DNA of 10,911 nt from Gammaproteobacteria bacterium (lineage in GTDB: Bacteria; Pseudomonadota; Gammaproteobacteria; HK1). This document shows positions 1 to 5,921 of the stretch, in pieces. Position 1 is the first letter of the stretch; every line of letters begins with the position of its first letter. The position numbers and the translations under genes are program-made. Under the pieces are notes generated by a model. That model was given only the letters and a program-made list of their open reading frames with translations, searched no databases and was not told the DNA's origin. Location: positions 1 to 10,911 of the forward strand of contig JAGRHX010000157.1 of NCBI GenBank assembly GCA_020444775.1, in the 5' to 3' direction.

Positions 1-1097
1 TCGCCGGCATCGCGGCGTTGGGCAGCGCGCTGATGATGAGTCCACGGAACGCTGCGGCGGACATCGACATGTCCGGCAAGCGGGTGACCATACTGGTGCC
101 GTTCAACGAGGGCGGTGGCACGGACAGCTATACGCGCTTCCTGGCGCCGTACTTCGAAAAGCATCTACCCGGCAACCCGAAGATCCTGGTGCTGAACAAG
201 TCCGGAGCCGGTGGCATCCTGGGCGGCAACTACTTCGAGCAGAAGGCCGAGAAGGACGGCACCTGGGTGTTCGCCCTGTCCACCTCGACGCTGTCCAACT
301 ATGCATTGGGCGACCCCCGTATCCGCTTCGACCTGCAGGCCTATATTCCGGTCATCCTGTCGCCGCGCGGCATCATGCAGTATGTACGCAAGGAGCTGGG
401 GGTCCAGGAAAAGCCGGACATCAAGAGCAAGATCGAGCAGATGCGCTCGTTCCCTCAGGACAAGCTCGTGTTCGGCGGCAAGACGCCGACCTCGGGCGGA
501 CTCAACCTGCGGGTCGGGCTCAGCATGCTCGGTATCGAGGTCAAGAGCGTCTGGGGCATGAAGGGTAACGGGCCAATGGCGCTGGCCTTCGAGCGTGGTG
601 AGTTCAACGTCAACTATGACAACACCATGTCCTACCTCAACAATCGCAAGAAGATGATCGAGGATGGCGTCGCGGTACCGCTGTACACCTTCGGCGTAGT
701 CGATCCGGACGGTGAGTTCGTGCGGGATCCGGCCGCGCCCGAGGTGGCGACCTTCATCGAAGCCTACGAGGCCGTGAACGGCGAAAAGCCCAGCGGTGTC
801 GCCTTCGAGTCCTTCGAGGCCCTGTTCCACATGAGCGTGACCATGTCCAAGTCGCTGAACCTGCCGCCGGGCACGAAGAAGGAGGTGGTCGAGACCTGGC
901 GCAACGCCGCCCGCCGCATCATGGAGGACCCGGACTTCATCGCCAAGCGCGACAAGATCTTCGGCCCCTATCCGCAGACCATCGGTGACGAAGCCATCCC
1001 CGTGCGCAACAAGGCGACCCGAATATCCAAGGAAGCCAAGGCGTGGCTGGCCGAGTACCTGAAAACCCGCCACAACTACCAGCTCCGGCTCGATTGA
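1..1097 (+). CDS. TTT-family (TctC/Bug-type) periplasmic solute-binding protein, 5'-truncated
   Basis: This is the extracytoplasmic receptor of a tripartite tricarboxylate transporter, which binds a carboxylate in the periplasm and delivers it to the TctA/TctB membrane unit encoded next. The reading frame is open from the window edge (first full codon at 3), so the true start lies upstream. The TTG at 18 and ATGs at 33/36 fall inside a hydrophobic signal-peptide stretch (AGIAALGSALMM) that ends in an Ala-rich cleavage site (NAAA/D, about 59/60). The mature part begins KRVTILVPFNEGGGTD, the family's first binding loop, followed by PGNP and the SGAGG loop with an EKDGTWVF segment, all typical of Bug receptors of the 'PGNP' subgroup. 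About 364 residues are visible, slightly longer than the usual 300-330. The ligand cannot be read from sequence; tricarboxylates, dicarboxylates, aromatic acids and others are known for the family. The family call is firm and the substrate is unknown. Confidence 0.92.
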   Translation, partial: AGIAALGSALMMSPRNAAADIDMSGKRVTILVPFNEGGGTDSYTRFLAPYFEKHLPGNPKILVLNKSGAGGILGGNYFEQKAEKDGTWVFALSTSTLSNYALGDPRIRFDLQAYIPVILSPRGIMQYVRKELGVQEKPDIKSKIEQMRSFPQDKLVFGGKTPTSGGLNLRVGLSMLGIEVKSVWGMKGNGPMALAFERGEFNVNYDNTMSYLNNRKKMIEDGVAVPLYTFGVVDPDGEFVRDPAAPEVATFIEAYEAVNGEKPSGVAFESFEALFHMSVTMSKSLNLPPGTKKEVVETWRNAARRIMEDPDFIAKRDKIFGPYPQTIGDEAIPVRNKATRISKEAKAWLAEYLKTRHNYQLRLD

Positions 1098-1114
1098 ACC
1101 GCCGGCCTGACTGA

Positions 1115-1153
1115 ACCGGGTCCACGGCGCCGTGTCGGTGCCGTGGACCCGGT
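1115..1153 (+). promoter_or_regulatory. Strong hairpin between receptor and permease genes
   Basis: Positions 1115-1132 pair with 1136-1153: an 18-bp stem with a single G:U pair and a 3-nt TGT loop, 18 nt after the receptor stop codon. No T-run follows, so it is not a canonical intrinsic terminator. A 3' end-stabilising or partial-termination element that keeps the receptor mRNA more abundant than the permease mRNA is likely by analogy with other binding-protein transporters. That role is inference. Confidence 0.7.
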
Positions 1154-1222
1154 CCGTAGCCGCTCGGATTCGAGCCCCTGAGGAAGCGCTGGTCAGCCAG
1201 CGTTTCCCCGACCCCTTCGCCC

Positions 1223-1262
1223 CTCCCGCGCCGGCCGTCTCTGGCGCGGGAGTTGTCGTGTC
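1223..1262 (+). terminator. Possible intrinsic or partial terminator
   Basis: A perfect 10-bp GC-rich stem (1223-1232 with 1243-1252, loop 1233-1242) is followed by a mildly T/G-rich tail, TTGTCGTGT. The tail is weak for a rho-independent terminator, so partial termination or attenuation before the permease gene is the more likely reading. It lies about 110 nt upstream of the permease start. Confidence 0.4.
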
Positions 1263-1363
1263 CGGGCGTCGACTGACCCGTGGTCTCATCCAGCGCCGCA
1301 GCGCCCGGACGGAGCACCACCCGATCGCCTGGAGCCGGTCCCTCCAGGCTGGGACATACGACC

Positions 1364-3331
1364 ATGATCGAGTTCATGCTTCAGGCGCTGGTGGACATGA
1401 TGACACCGGCCCATCTGTTCTTTCTCACGCTCGGCACGGTGCTCGGCCTGGTGGTGGGCATCCTGCCGGGGCTCGGTGGCATCGCGGGTCTCTCGCTGCT
1501 GCTGCCGTTCGTGTTCGGCATGGACGAGTCCCATGCGCTGTCGATGATGATCGGCTTGTTGGCACCCACCGTCACCTCCGACACCTTCCCATCGGTGCTC
1601 ATGGGTATTCCCGGCACCGCGGGCTCACAGGCCACCGTGGTCGACGGCTTTCCGTTGTCGAAGAAGGGCGAGGGCGCGCGTGCGCTCGGCGCGGCCTTCA
1701 CCGCCTCGCTGTTCGGCGGGGTATTCGGTGCGGTGGTCTTGACCGGCGCGGTGTTCGCGGCACGACCCATCATCCTCGCCATGGGCTTCGGCGAGCAGCT
1801 GCTGCTCATCGTGCTGGCCTTGAGCATGATCGGCATGCTCACCGGTCAGAGCGCGCTGAAGGGTCTCGCGACCTGCGCCGTGGGACTATTGCTGGGTAGC
1901 GTGGGAGCGGCGCCCGCGACCGGTGAGTTCCGCATGACCATGGACTCGATCTATCTCAGTGACGGCATTCCCATCGTCGTCGTTGGCCTGGGCATGTTCG
2001 CCATGCCGGAGATCATCGATCTACTGCGCCGCAGTCACGCGATCTCCGAGACCGGCAAGCTGGGCACGGGCTGGCTACAAGGCTTCAAGGACGCCATCCG
2101 CCACAAGTTCATCGTCATTCGCTGCTCGGTGATCGGCTGTCTGGTCGGGGCCCTCCCGGGGCTCGGCGGTTCGGTGGTCGACTGGATCGCCTACGGCCAT
2201 GTGGTCCAGACCAGCCGCGACCGCGAGAATTTCGGTCACGGTGACATCCGCGGCGTGCTCGCGCCGGAGTCGGCCAACAATGCCAAGGAGGGCGGGGCGC
2301 TGATCCCGACGCTGCTGTTCGGCATTCCCGGCTCCGGCAGCATGGCGATTCTGCTCGGCGGCTTCGTCCTGGTCGGTGTAGAGCCCGGCATCACCATGGT
2401 CACCGAGCATCTGAACCTGACCTTCATGATGATCTGGTCGCTGGCCCTGGCCAACATCATCGGCGCACTACTATGCCTGGCCCTGGCCAACCAGGTCGCC
2501 CGGATCACCACCATCCGCTATGCGCTGCTCGCGCCGTTCATGCTCATGCTCATCTTCTTCGCGGCCTTCCAGGCGACCCGTGACTGGGGCGATCTGATCG
2601 CGTTGTTCGTGATGGGCGTGCTGGGCGTGTTCATGCGTCGTTTCGGCTGGTCCAGGCCGGCGCTGCTGATCGGTTATTTTCTGGCGCCGCGACTGGAACC
2701 GAAGATCTACCAGGCCGCGCAGGTCTACGGCTGGAGTTTCTTCGAGCGTCCCATCGTCATCGTCCTGGTGCTGCTGACGCTCGCCTCGATCTATTCCGCG
2801 TGGCGTTTCTCGCCGAACGCCGGCAAGGTCTACGAGCGTGGCGGCATCAGTGACACGCGCAACAAGGCACCGCAGCTGCTGTTCGCCTTGCTGATGGTGG
2901 CTTTCGCCGCCTTCGCCCTCATCGACAGCTTCAACTACCAGGGCTTCGGCCAGATATTCCCTATGGTGGTGTCGATCGTCAGCCTGCTGCTGCTGTTGCC
3001 ATTGGTTGCCGCTATCGCGCTCGCGCGCCAGCCGGCGGCCTGGCTGCACGACGCCGAGCTGGGTGAGCCCACGGTCCACAGCGACTACTACTTCATTGCC
3101 TGGATCGTCGGCATGCTGGCACTGGTCGCGTTGGTCGGTTTCCCGATCGGTTGCGCCCTGTTCATCATCCTGTTCACCAGTCGTCACGCCGACGGCTGGC
3201 GTTTGCGCAACGTGGTTCTGGGGCTGGCCGGGGTGAGCTTCCTCGGCCTGATGTCGCATTTCCTGACCCTGCGTTACCCGGCCGGGCTGCTCCAGGACTT
3301 CATCGAGATGCCGTGGTGGCTCGGCGGCTGA
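1364..3331 (+). CDS. TctA-TctB fusion permease of a tripartite tricarboxylate transporter
   Basis: Inner-membrane permease of 655 residues driving uptake of the ligand captured by the upstream receptor, presumably ion-gradient powered as in known TTT systems. Residues about 18-440 are the TctA domain. It shows the duplicated signature: GILPGLGG near 32-39 and GALPGLGG near 262-269, then an FGHGDIRGV...PESANNAKEGG block (290-311) and LFGIPGSGSMA (318-328). Residues about 500-655 form a second hydrophobic module with roughly four membrane segments (503-522, 530-553, 577-604, 615-636) ending LRYPAGLLQ, matching a TctB-type small subunit, which is normally a separate gene. The frame opens at a GTG at 1280, but those 28 codons are Ser/Arg/Pro-rich and not membrane-like. 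ATG 1364 is preferred: it begins MIEFMLQALVDMMTPAHL, as TctA proteins do, with GGGA 9 nt upstream. No other start fits better. Confidence 0.92.
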   Translation: MIEFMLQALVDMMTPAHLFFLTLGTVLGLVVGILPGLGGIAGLSLLLPFVFGMDESHALSMMIGLLAPTVTSDTFPSVLMGIPGTAGSQATVVDGFPLSKKGEGARALGAAFTASLFGGVFGAVVLTGAVFAARPIILAMGFGEQLLLIVLALSMIGMLTGQSALKGLATCAVGLLLGSVGAAPATGEFRMTMDSIYLSDGIPIVVVGLGMFAMPEIIDLLRRSHAISETGKLGTGWLQGFKDAIRHKFIVIRCSVIGCLVGALPGLGGSVVDWIAYGHVVQTSRDRENFGHGDIRGVLAPESANNAKEGGALIPTLLFGIPGSGSMAILLGGFVLVGVEPGITMVTEHLNLTFMMIWSLALANIIGALLCLALANQVARITTIRYALLAPFMLMLIFFAAFQATRDWGDLIALFVMGVLGVFMRRFGWSRPALLIGYFLAPRLEPKIYQAAQVYGWSFFERPIVIVLVLLTLASIYSAWRFSPNAGKVYERGGISDTRNKAPQLLFALLMVAFAAFALIDSFNYQGFGQIFPMVVSIVSLLLLLPLVAAIALARQPAAWLHDAELGEPTVHSDYYFIAWIVGMLALVALVGFPIGCALFIILFTSRHADGWRLRNVVLGLAGVSFLGLMSHFLTLRYPAGLLQDFIEMPWWLGG

Positions 3332-3368
3332 GGTCGAACGTCCTGGTGCCACTGATGACCTCGCGACG

Positions 3369-3438
3369 CGGCTGCCGGCGACGGGACGAATGACATAGAA
3401 TCGAGCCGTTCGGTGCCCGAACGGCTGCCGCCGACGGG
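3369..3438. repeat. Imperfect 17-bp direct repeat flanking a palindrome
   Basis: The 17-mer at 3369-3385 (CGGCTGCCGGCGACGGG) recurs at 3422-3438 with one mismatch, 53 nt apart. The second copy overlaps the right arm of the palindrome at 3404-3426. It may be chance duplication or part of a regulator-binding array. Confidence 0.5.
3372..3426 (+). promoter_or_regulatory. Candidate promoter with palindromic operator for the catabolic genes
   Basis: TAGAAT at 3396-3401 matches the sigma-70 -10 consensus at five of six bases. A weak -35-like CTGCCG lies 18 nt upstream at 3372-3377. Where transcription would start sits a palindrome (3404-3413 with 3417-3426): perfect 10-bp arms around a 3-nt centre, 23 bp in all. 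Its size and position resemble a repressor operator such as those of TetR or GntR family regulators. It could instead fold as an RNA hairpin at the end of the permease transcript, but no T-run follows. No regulator gene is in view. Confidence 0.4.
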
Positions 3439-3446
3439 CACCTGTA

Positions 3447-3492
3447 TCCGCGCATCTCCCATGTCCGCGCATTTCCCATGTCCGTGCATTTC
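3447..3492. repeat. 17-bp tandem repeat, two full units and a partial third
   Basis: Unit 1 (3447-3463, TCCGCGCATCTCCCATG) and unit 2 (3464-3480) differ at one base. A third, diverged unit starts at 3481 (TCCGTGCATTTC) and then departs into the CGAGG ribosome-binding site of the crotonase gene. Each full unit ends in ATG, creating start-like codons at 3461 and 3478 ahead of the preferred start at 3505. Confidence 0.75.
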
Positions 3493-3504
3493 GAGGTTTC
3501 CCGC

Positions 3505-4266
3505 ATGTCTCATATCAAGGTCGACCGTGACGGACCGGTGATCACCATCACCCTGGCCCGGCCGGAGAAACGCAACGCACTCAACCTGGCCATGCTCGAG
3601 GAGCTCGCCGCGGCCTTCAAGCGGCCCGTGGAGGCCTCGGACCGGGTCATCGTGCTACGCAGCGAGGGCCGGGTGTTCTGCGCGGGCATCGACCTCGCCG
3701 AGCGTCAGCGCAATCCAGCGGGCAAGGGCGCGAGCCCCATCGAGCCGGTGCTGGAGGCGATGGAGCATCACGCGCTGCCAATCGTCGGCGTGGTGCAGGG
3801 CGCGGCCATTGCCGGCGGTAACGAGTTGGCGCTGCACTGCGACTTCGTGGTCGCATCCAATGAAGCGCGCTTTGGCATGTCGCTGGCCCAGATCGGTCTC
3901 GCACCCACCTGGTTCCTGTGCAAGAAGCTGATGGAGGTGGCAGGTCCCGTCGCCACCCGCGAGATACTGCTGCTCGGCGATCCGCTGCCGGCGCAGCGCA
4001 TGTACGAGCTCGGCATCATCAGCCGGGTGTGTGAACCCCAGGATCTCGAGGCCCAGGCAGCCAGGATAATCGACCGTCTGGCGGCGAACGCACCGCTGTC
4101 GCTGCGGGCCATGAAGGCCCTGATCGTCCGCGAGATGCAGTTCCGGGACGGTATCGAGCACGCCGACATCGATGAGATGGTGCAGGCTGCGCGTGACAGT
4201 CAGGACGCCCGCGAAGGTATCGCCGCGCGACTCGAGAAGCGTCAGCCGCAGTTTCGCGGCGCGTGA
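3505..4266 (+). CDS. Enoyl-CoA hydratase/isomerase (crotonase) family protein
   Basis: Cytoplasmic acyl-CoA-processing enzyme of 253 residues, close to the usual 255-265. The crotonase fold is clear. There is an N-terminal strand region ending LARPEKRNALNLAML (17-31). The first oxyanion-hole segment is SEGRVFCAGIDLAE (53-66). The second is GAAIAGGNELALHCDF (99-114), then the ARFGMSLAQIGLAP region (121-134) and a C-terminal ANAPLSLRAMKALI helix (194-207). Glu107 in GGNE matches one of the two catalytic glutamates of enoyl-CoA hydratase (rat Glu144). The second (rat Glu164, usually in FGxPE) appears to be Leu125 or a neighbour, so plain hydration is uncertain and isomerase, lyase or hydrolase chemistry is possible. 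ATG 3505 is chosen over the in-frame ATG 3478 because CGAGG at 3492-3496 sits 8 nt upstream. It likely heads the acyl-CoA catabolic operon. Confidence 0.9.
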   Translation: MSHIKVDRDGPVITITLARPEKRNALNLAMLEELAAAFKRPVEASDRVIVLRSEGRVFCAGIDLAERQRNPAGKGASPIEPVLEAMEHHALPIVGVVQGAAIAGGNELALHCDFVVASNEARFGMSLAQIGLAPTWFLCKKLMEVAGPVATREILLLGDPLPAQRMYELGIISRVCEPQDLEAQAARIIDRLAANAPLSLRAMKALIVREMQFRDGIEHADIDEMVQAARDSQDAREGIAARLEKRQPQFRGA

Positions 4267-4337
4267 AAAGGACGCCGGAGGCGACATCCACGCCACCGCG
4301 CAACCGACCTTTCCCTACAACCCATACGGAGTAGACG

Positions 4338-4673
4338 ATGGCCGTTCGAATGACCAAGCCGTGGCAGCCGCTGACGGCGGACAACGTGGCGCGCCTCACC
4401 GGTCATCTGGGCGTGTACGAGCTGGCCGACGAGAACGGCGAGATCGTGCTGATCGGGTTTGCCGGCGGCCGCTCCAGCCATGGTCTGAAAGGCGAGCTGC
4501 AGGCGCATCTGCAGACGCCACCGGCCAACGCCACGCGCTTCAGGGTCGAGGTGACCATGGCCTATAGAACCCGGCATCTCGAGTTGCTGCAGGCCCATGT
4601 GCACGATCACGACCGCCTGCCCAGCGCCAATCGCGAGGCTCGCGAGAGTCTGGGGCGTCTACGGCCGGCCTGA
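4338..4673 (+). CDS. Small GIY-YIG-like protein, function unknown
   Basis: A 111-residue protein with a good ribosome-binding site (GGAG at 4328-4331, 6 nt before ATG). It reads like a minimal GIY-YIG fold. GVY at 25-27 and LIG at 38-40 stand for the GIY and YIG strands. An Arg follows at 45 in AGGR, a Glu sits in the later helix at 82 (RTRHLELL), and Asn98 is near the end; these are the positions where GIY-YIG nucleases keep their catalytic Arg, Glu and Asn. The YIG tyrosine is replaced by Leu, so nuclease activity is doubtful. There is no signal peptide or membrane segment. It lies 71 nt after the crotonase gene and 84 nt before an acyl-CoA dehydrogenase, so it is probably co-transcribed with them. 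I recall similar short proteins being annotated as uncharacterised or GIY-YIG-like. The link with acyl-CoA metabolism is context only. Confidence 0.75.
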   Translation: MAVRMTKPWQPLTADNVARLTGHLGVYELADENGEIVLIGFAGGRSSHGLKGELQAHLQTPPANATRFRVEVTMAYRTRHLELLQAHVHDHDRLPSANREARESLGRLRPA

Positions 4674-4685
4674 AGGCGAACACGC

Positions 4686-4708
4686 GATGGTTGTGAGTAA
4701 CGACCATC
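4686..4708 (+). promoter_or_regulatory. Small hairpin in the spacer before the first acyl-CoA dehydrogenase
   Basis: GATGGTTG (4686-4693) pairs with CGACCATC (4701-4708), giving 8 bp with one G:U pair and a 7-nt loop. No T-run follows. It may be an mRNA processing or stability element, or chance. Confidence 0.3.
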
Positions 4709-4711
4709 CAT

Positions 4712-4745
4712 CCGCTGAACAATCGGCCAACCGCTGAACAATCGG
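4712..4745. repeat. Perfect 15-bp direct repeat just upstream of the dehydrogenase start
   Basis: CCGCTGAACAATCGG occurs at 4712-4726 and 4731-4745, separated by CCAA (period 19). The core GAACAATC occurs a third time at 4749-4756, right before the ATG at 4758. The second copy ends in the GG that begins the GGAGAGA ribosome-binding site, so a protein bound here could affect translation or transcription. Replication slippage is the simpler explanation. Confidence 0.75.
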
Positions 4746-4757
4746 AGAGAACAATCC

Positions 4758-5921
4758 ATGGACCTCGCCCTGAGCGACGAACAACGCATCATCGTTGACC
4801 AGGTCCGGCGCTTCGTGCGCGAGGAGATCTGGCCATTGGAGGAGCATCTGGATCCGGATGCCGACGAGCTGGCGCCACAGGACCACCAACGTCTGGCCGA
4901 GAAGGTCAAGCAGATGGGGCTGTACGGGCTCGATACGCCGCCCGAGTATGGCGGTCCGGAGATCGACCTGGTTACCCGCACGCTGATCGCCATCGAGTGC
5001 TCACAGCACCGCGCGGGCCTGTACGCACCGTGCTACGGCGTGTTCGGTGGTGCTCGTCAGGCGCAGCTGTTCGAAGCCACCGAGATGCAGAAGGAGAAGT
5101 ATCTCTATCCGATGCTGCGGGGCGAGAAGAAGACCTTCTTCGGTCTGTCCGAACCCTCGGGCGGCAGCGATCCGGCGCGCGCCATCCAGACCCGCGCGGT
5201 ACGCGATGGCGACCACTGGATCCTGAACGGCAGCAAGCTGTGGATCAGCGGCGCCGATCGAGCCGACTATGGTCTGCTGTTCGCACGCACCGGCGGCCCG
5301 GGGCGTAGTGGTGTCACCTGTTTCATCGTCGAGACCGAGTGGCCCGGCTTCAAGGTCGCGCGCATCGTCCACACCTTGCGCTCGGCCAAGTACGCCACCG
5401 AGATCCATCTGGACAATCTGCGCGTGCCGCACGAGAACATACTCGGCAAGGAGGGCGGCGGCTTCGCGATTGCCAACGATCGGCTGTCCCGTCAGCGCAT
5501 TCCCTATGCGGCGGAGTGCGTAGGCCCGGCGGTGCGTGCCAACGAGATGGCACTGGAGTACGCCAAGATCCGCGAGACCTTCGGCGCGCCGCTGTCGCAC
5601 CGCCAGGGTATCCAGTGGATGCTGGTCGAGAACGAGATCGATCTGCGCACCATGCGCTGGCTGGTGCTGGACGCCGCGGCACGCGCGGATCGCGGCGAAC
5701 CGTTCCGCACCGAGTCGGCGATTGCCAAGCTGCAATGCTCGGAGCTCGCCGGCAAGGTCATCGATCGTAGCATGCAGATCCACGGCGGTCTGGGCGTTGC
5801 CAAGGATCTGCCACTCGAGCGCTGGTTCAGGGAGATGCGCATCCGCCGAATCGGCGAGGGACCGAGCGAGGTGCAAAAGCATGTGATTGCCCGCGACATC
5901 CTCGGCGAGGGTCTACGCTAG
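4758..5921 (+). CDS. Acyl-CoA dehydrogenase, Glu-base type
   Basis: FAD flavoenzyme of 387 residues, the family's normal length, catalysing alpha,beta-dehydrogenation of an acyl-CoA with electrons passing to electron-transfer flavoprotein. The N-terminal helical domain begins LSDEQRIIVDQVRRFVREEI (about 5-24). The middle beta domain has FFGLSEPSGGSDP (127-139) and WILNGSKLWISGA (154-166), the FAD/substrate segments. The C-terminal domain carries RETFGAPLSHRQGIQWMLVE (272-291), QIHGGLGVAKDLPLERWFREMRI (340-362) and RIGEGPSEVQ (364-373). Glu367 aligns with the catalytic base of medium- and short-chain dehydrogenases (the Glu of the YEGT motif). ATG 4758 follows GGAGAGA at 4744-4750. Its stop is immediately followed by the CoA-transferase ATG, so the two are translationally coupled and probably act on the same acyl-CoA. 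The acyl chain specificity cannot be read. Confidence 0.93.
   Translation: MDLALSDEQRIIVDQVRRFVREEIWPLEEHLDPDADELAPQDHQRLAEKVKQMGLYGLDTPPEYGGPEIDLVTRTLIAIECSQHRAGLYAPCYGVFGGARQAQLFEATEMQKEKYLYPMLRGEKKTFFGLSEPSGGSDPARAIQTRAVRDGDHWILNGSKLWISGADRADYGLLFARTGGPGRSGVTCFIVETEWPGFKVARIVHTLRSAKYATEIHLDNLRVPHENILGKEGGGFAIANDRLSRQRIPYAAECVGPAVRANEMALEYAKIRETFGAPLSHRQGIQWMLVENEIDLRTMRWLVLDAAARADRGEPFRTESAIAKLQCSELAGKVIDRSMQIHGGLGVAKDLPLERWFREMRIRRIGEGPSEVQKHVIARDILGEGLR

Noticed and set aside
165..1289. Long minus-strand open frame of 374 codons opposite the solute-binding protein
   Set aside because: It mirrors a clear family gene on the plus strand. The translation is His/Arg/Gly-rich without domain resemblance, as expected for antisense frames in GC-rich DNA.
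1132..1899. Plus-strand frame overlapping the 5' end of the TctAB gene
   Set aside because: An Arg/His-rich out-of-frame translation. The overlapping TctA frame has clear membrane segments and family motifs.
2471..3472. Minus-strand open frame of 333 codons opposite the TctAB gene
   Set aside because: It is rich in Gln, His, Arg and Asp repeats from the complement of hydrophobic codons. No recognisable family, and it conflicts with a well-supported gene.
5001..5882. Minus-strand open frame opposite the first acyl-CoA dehydrogenase
   Set aside because: An antisense shadow of a well-conserved dehydrogenase, with no motif of its own.
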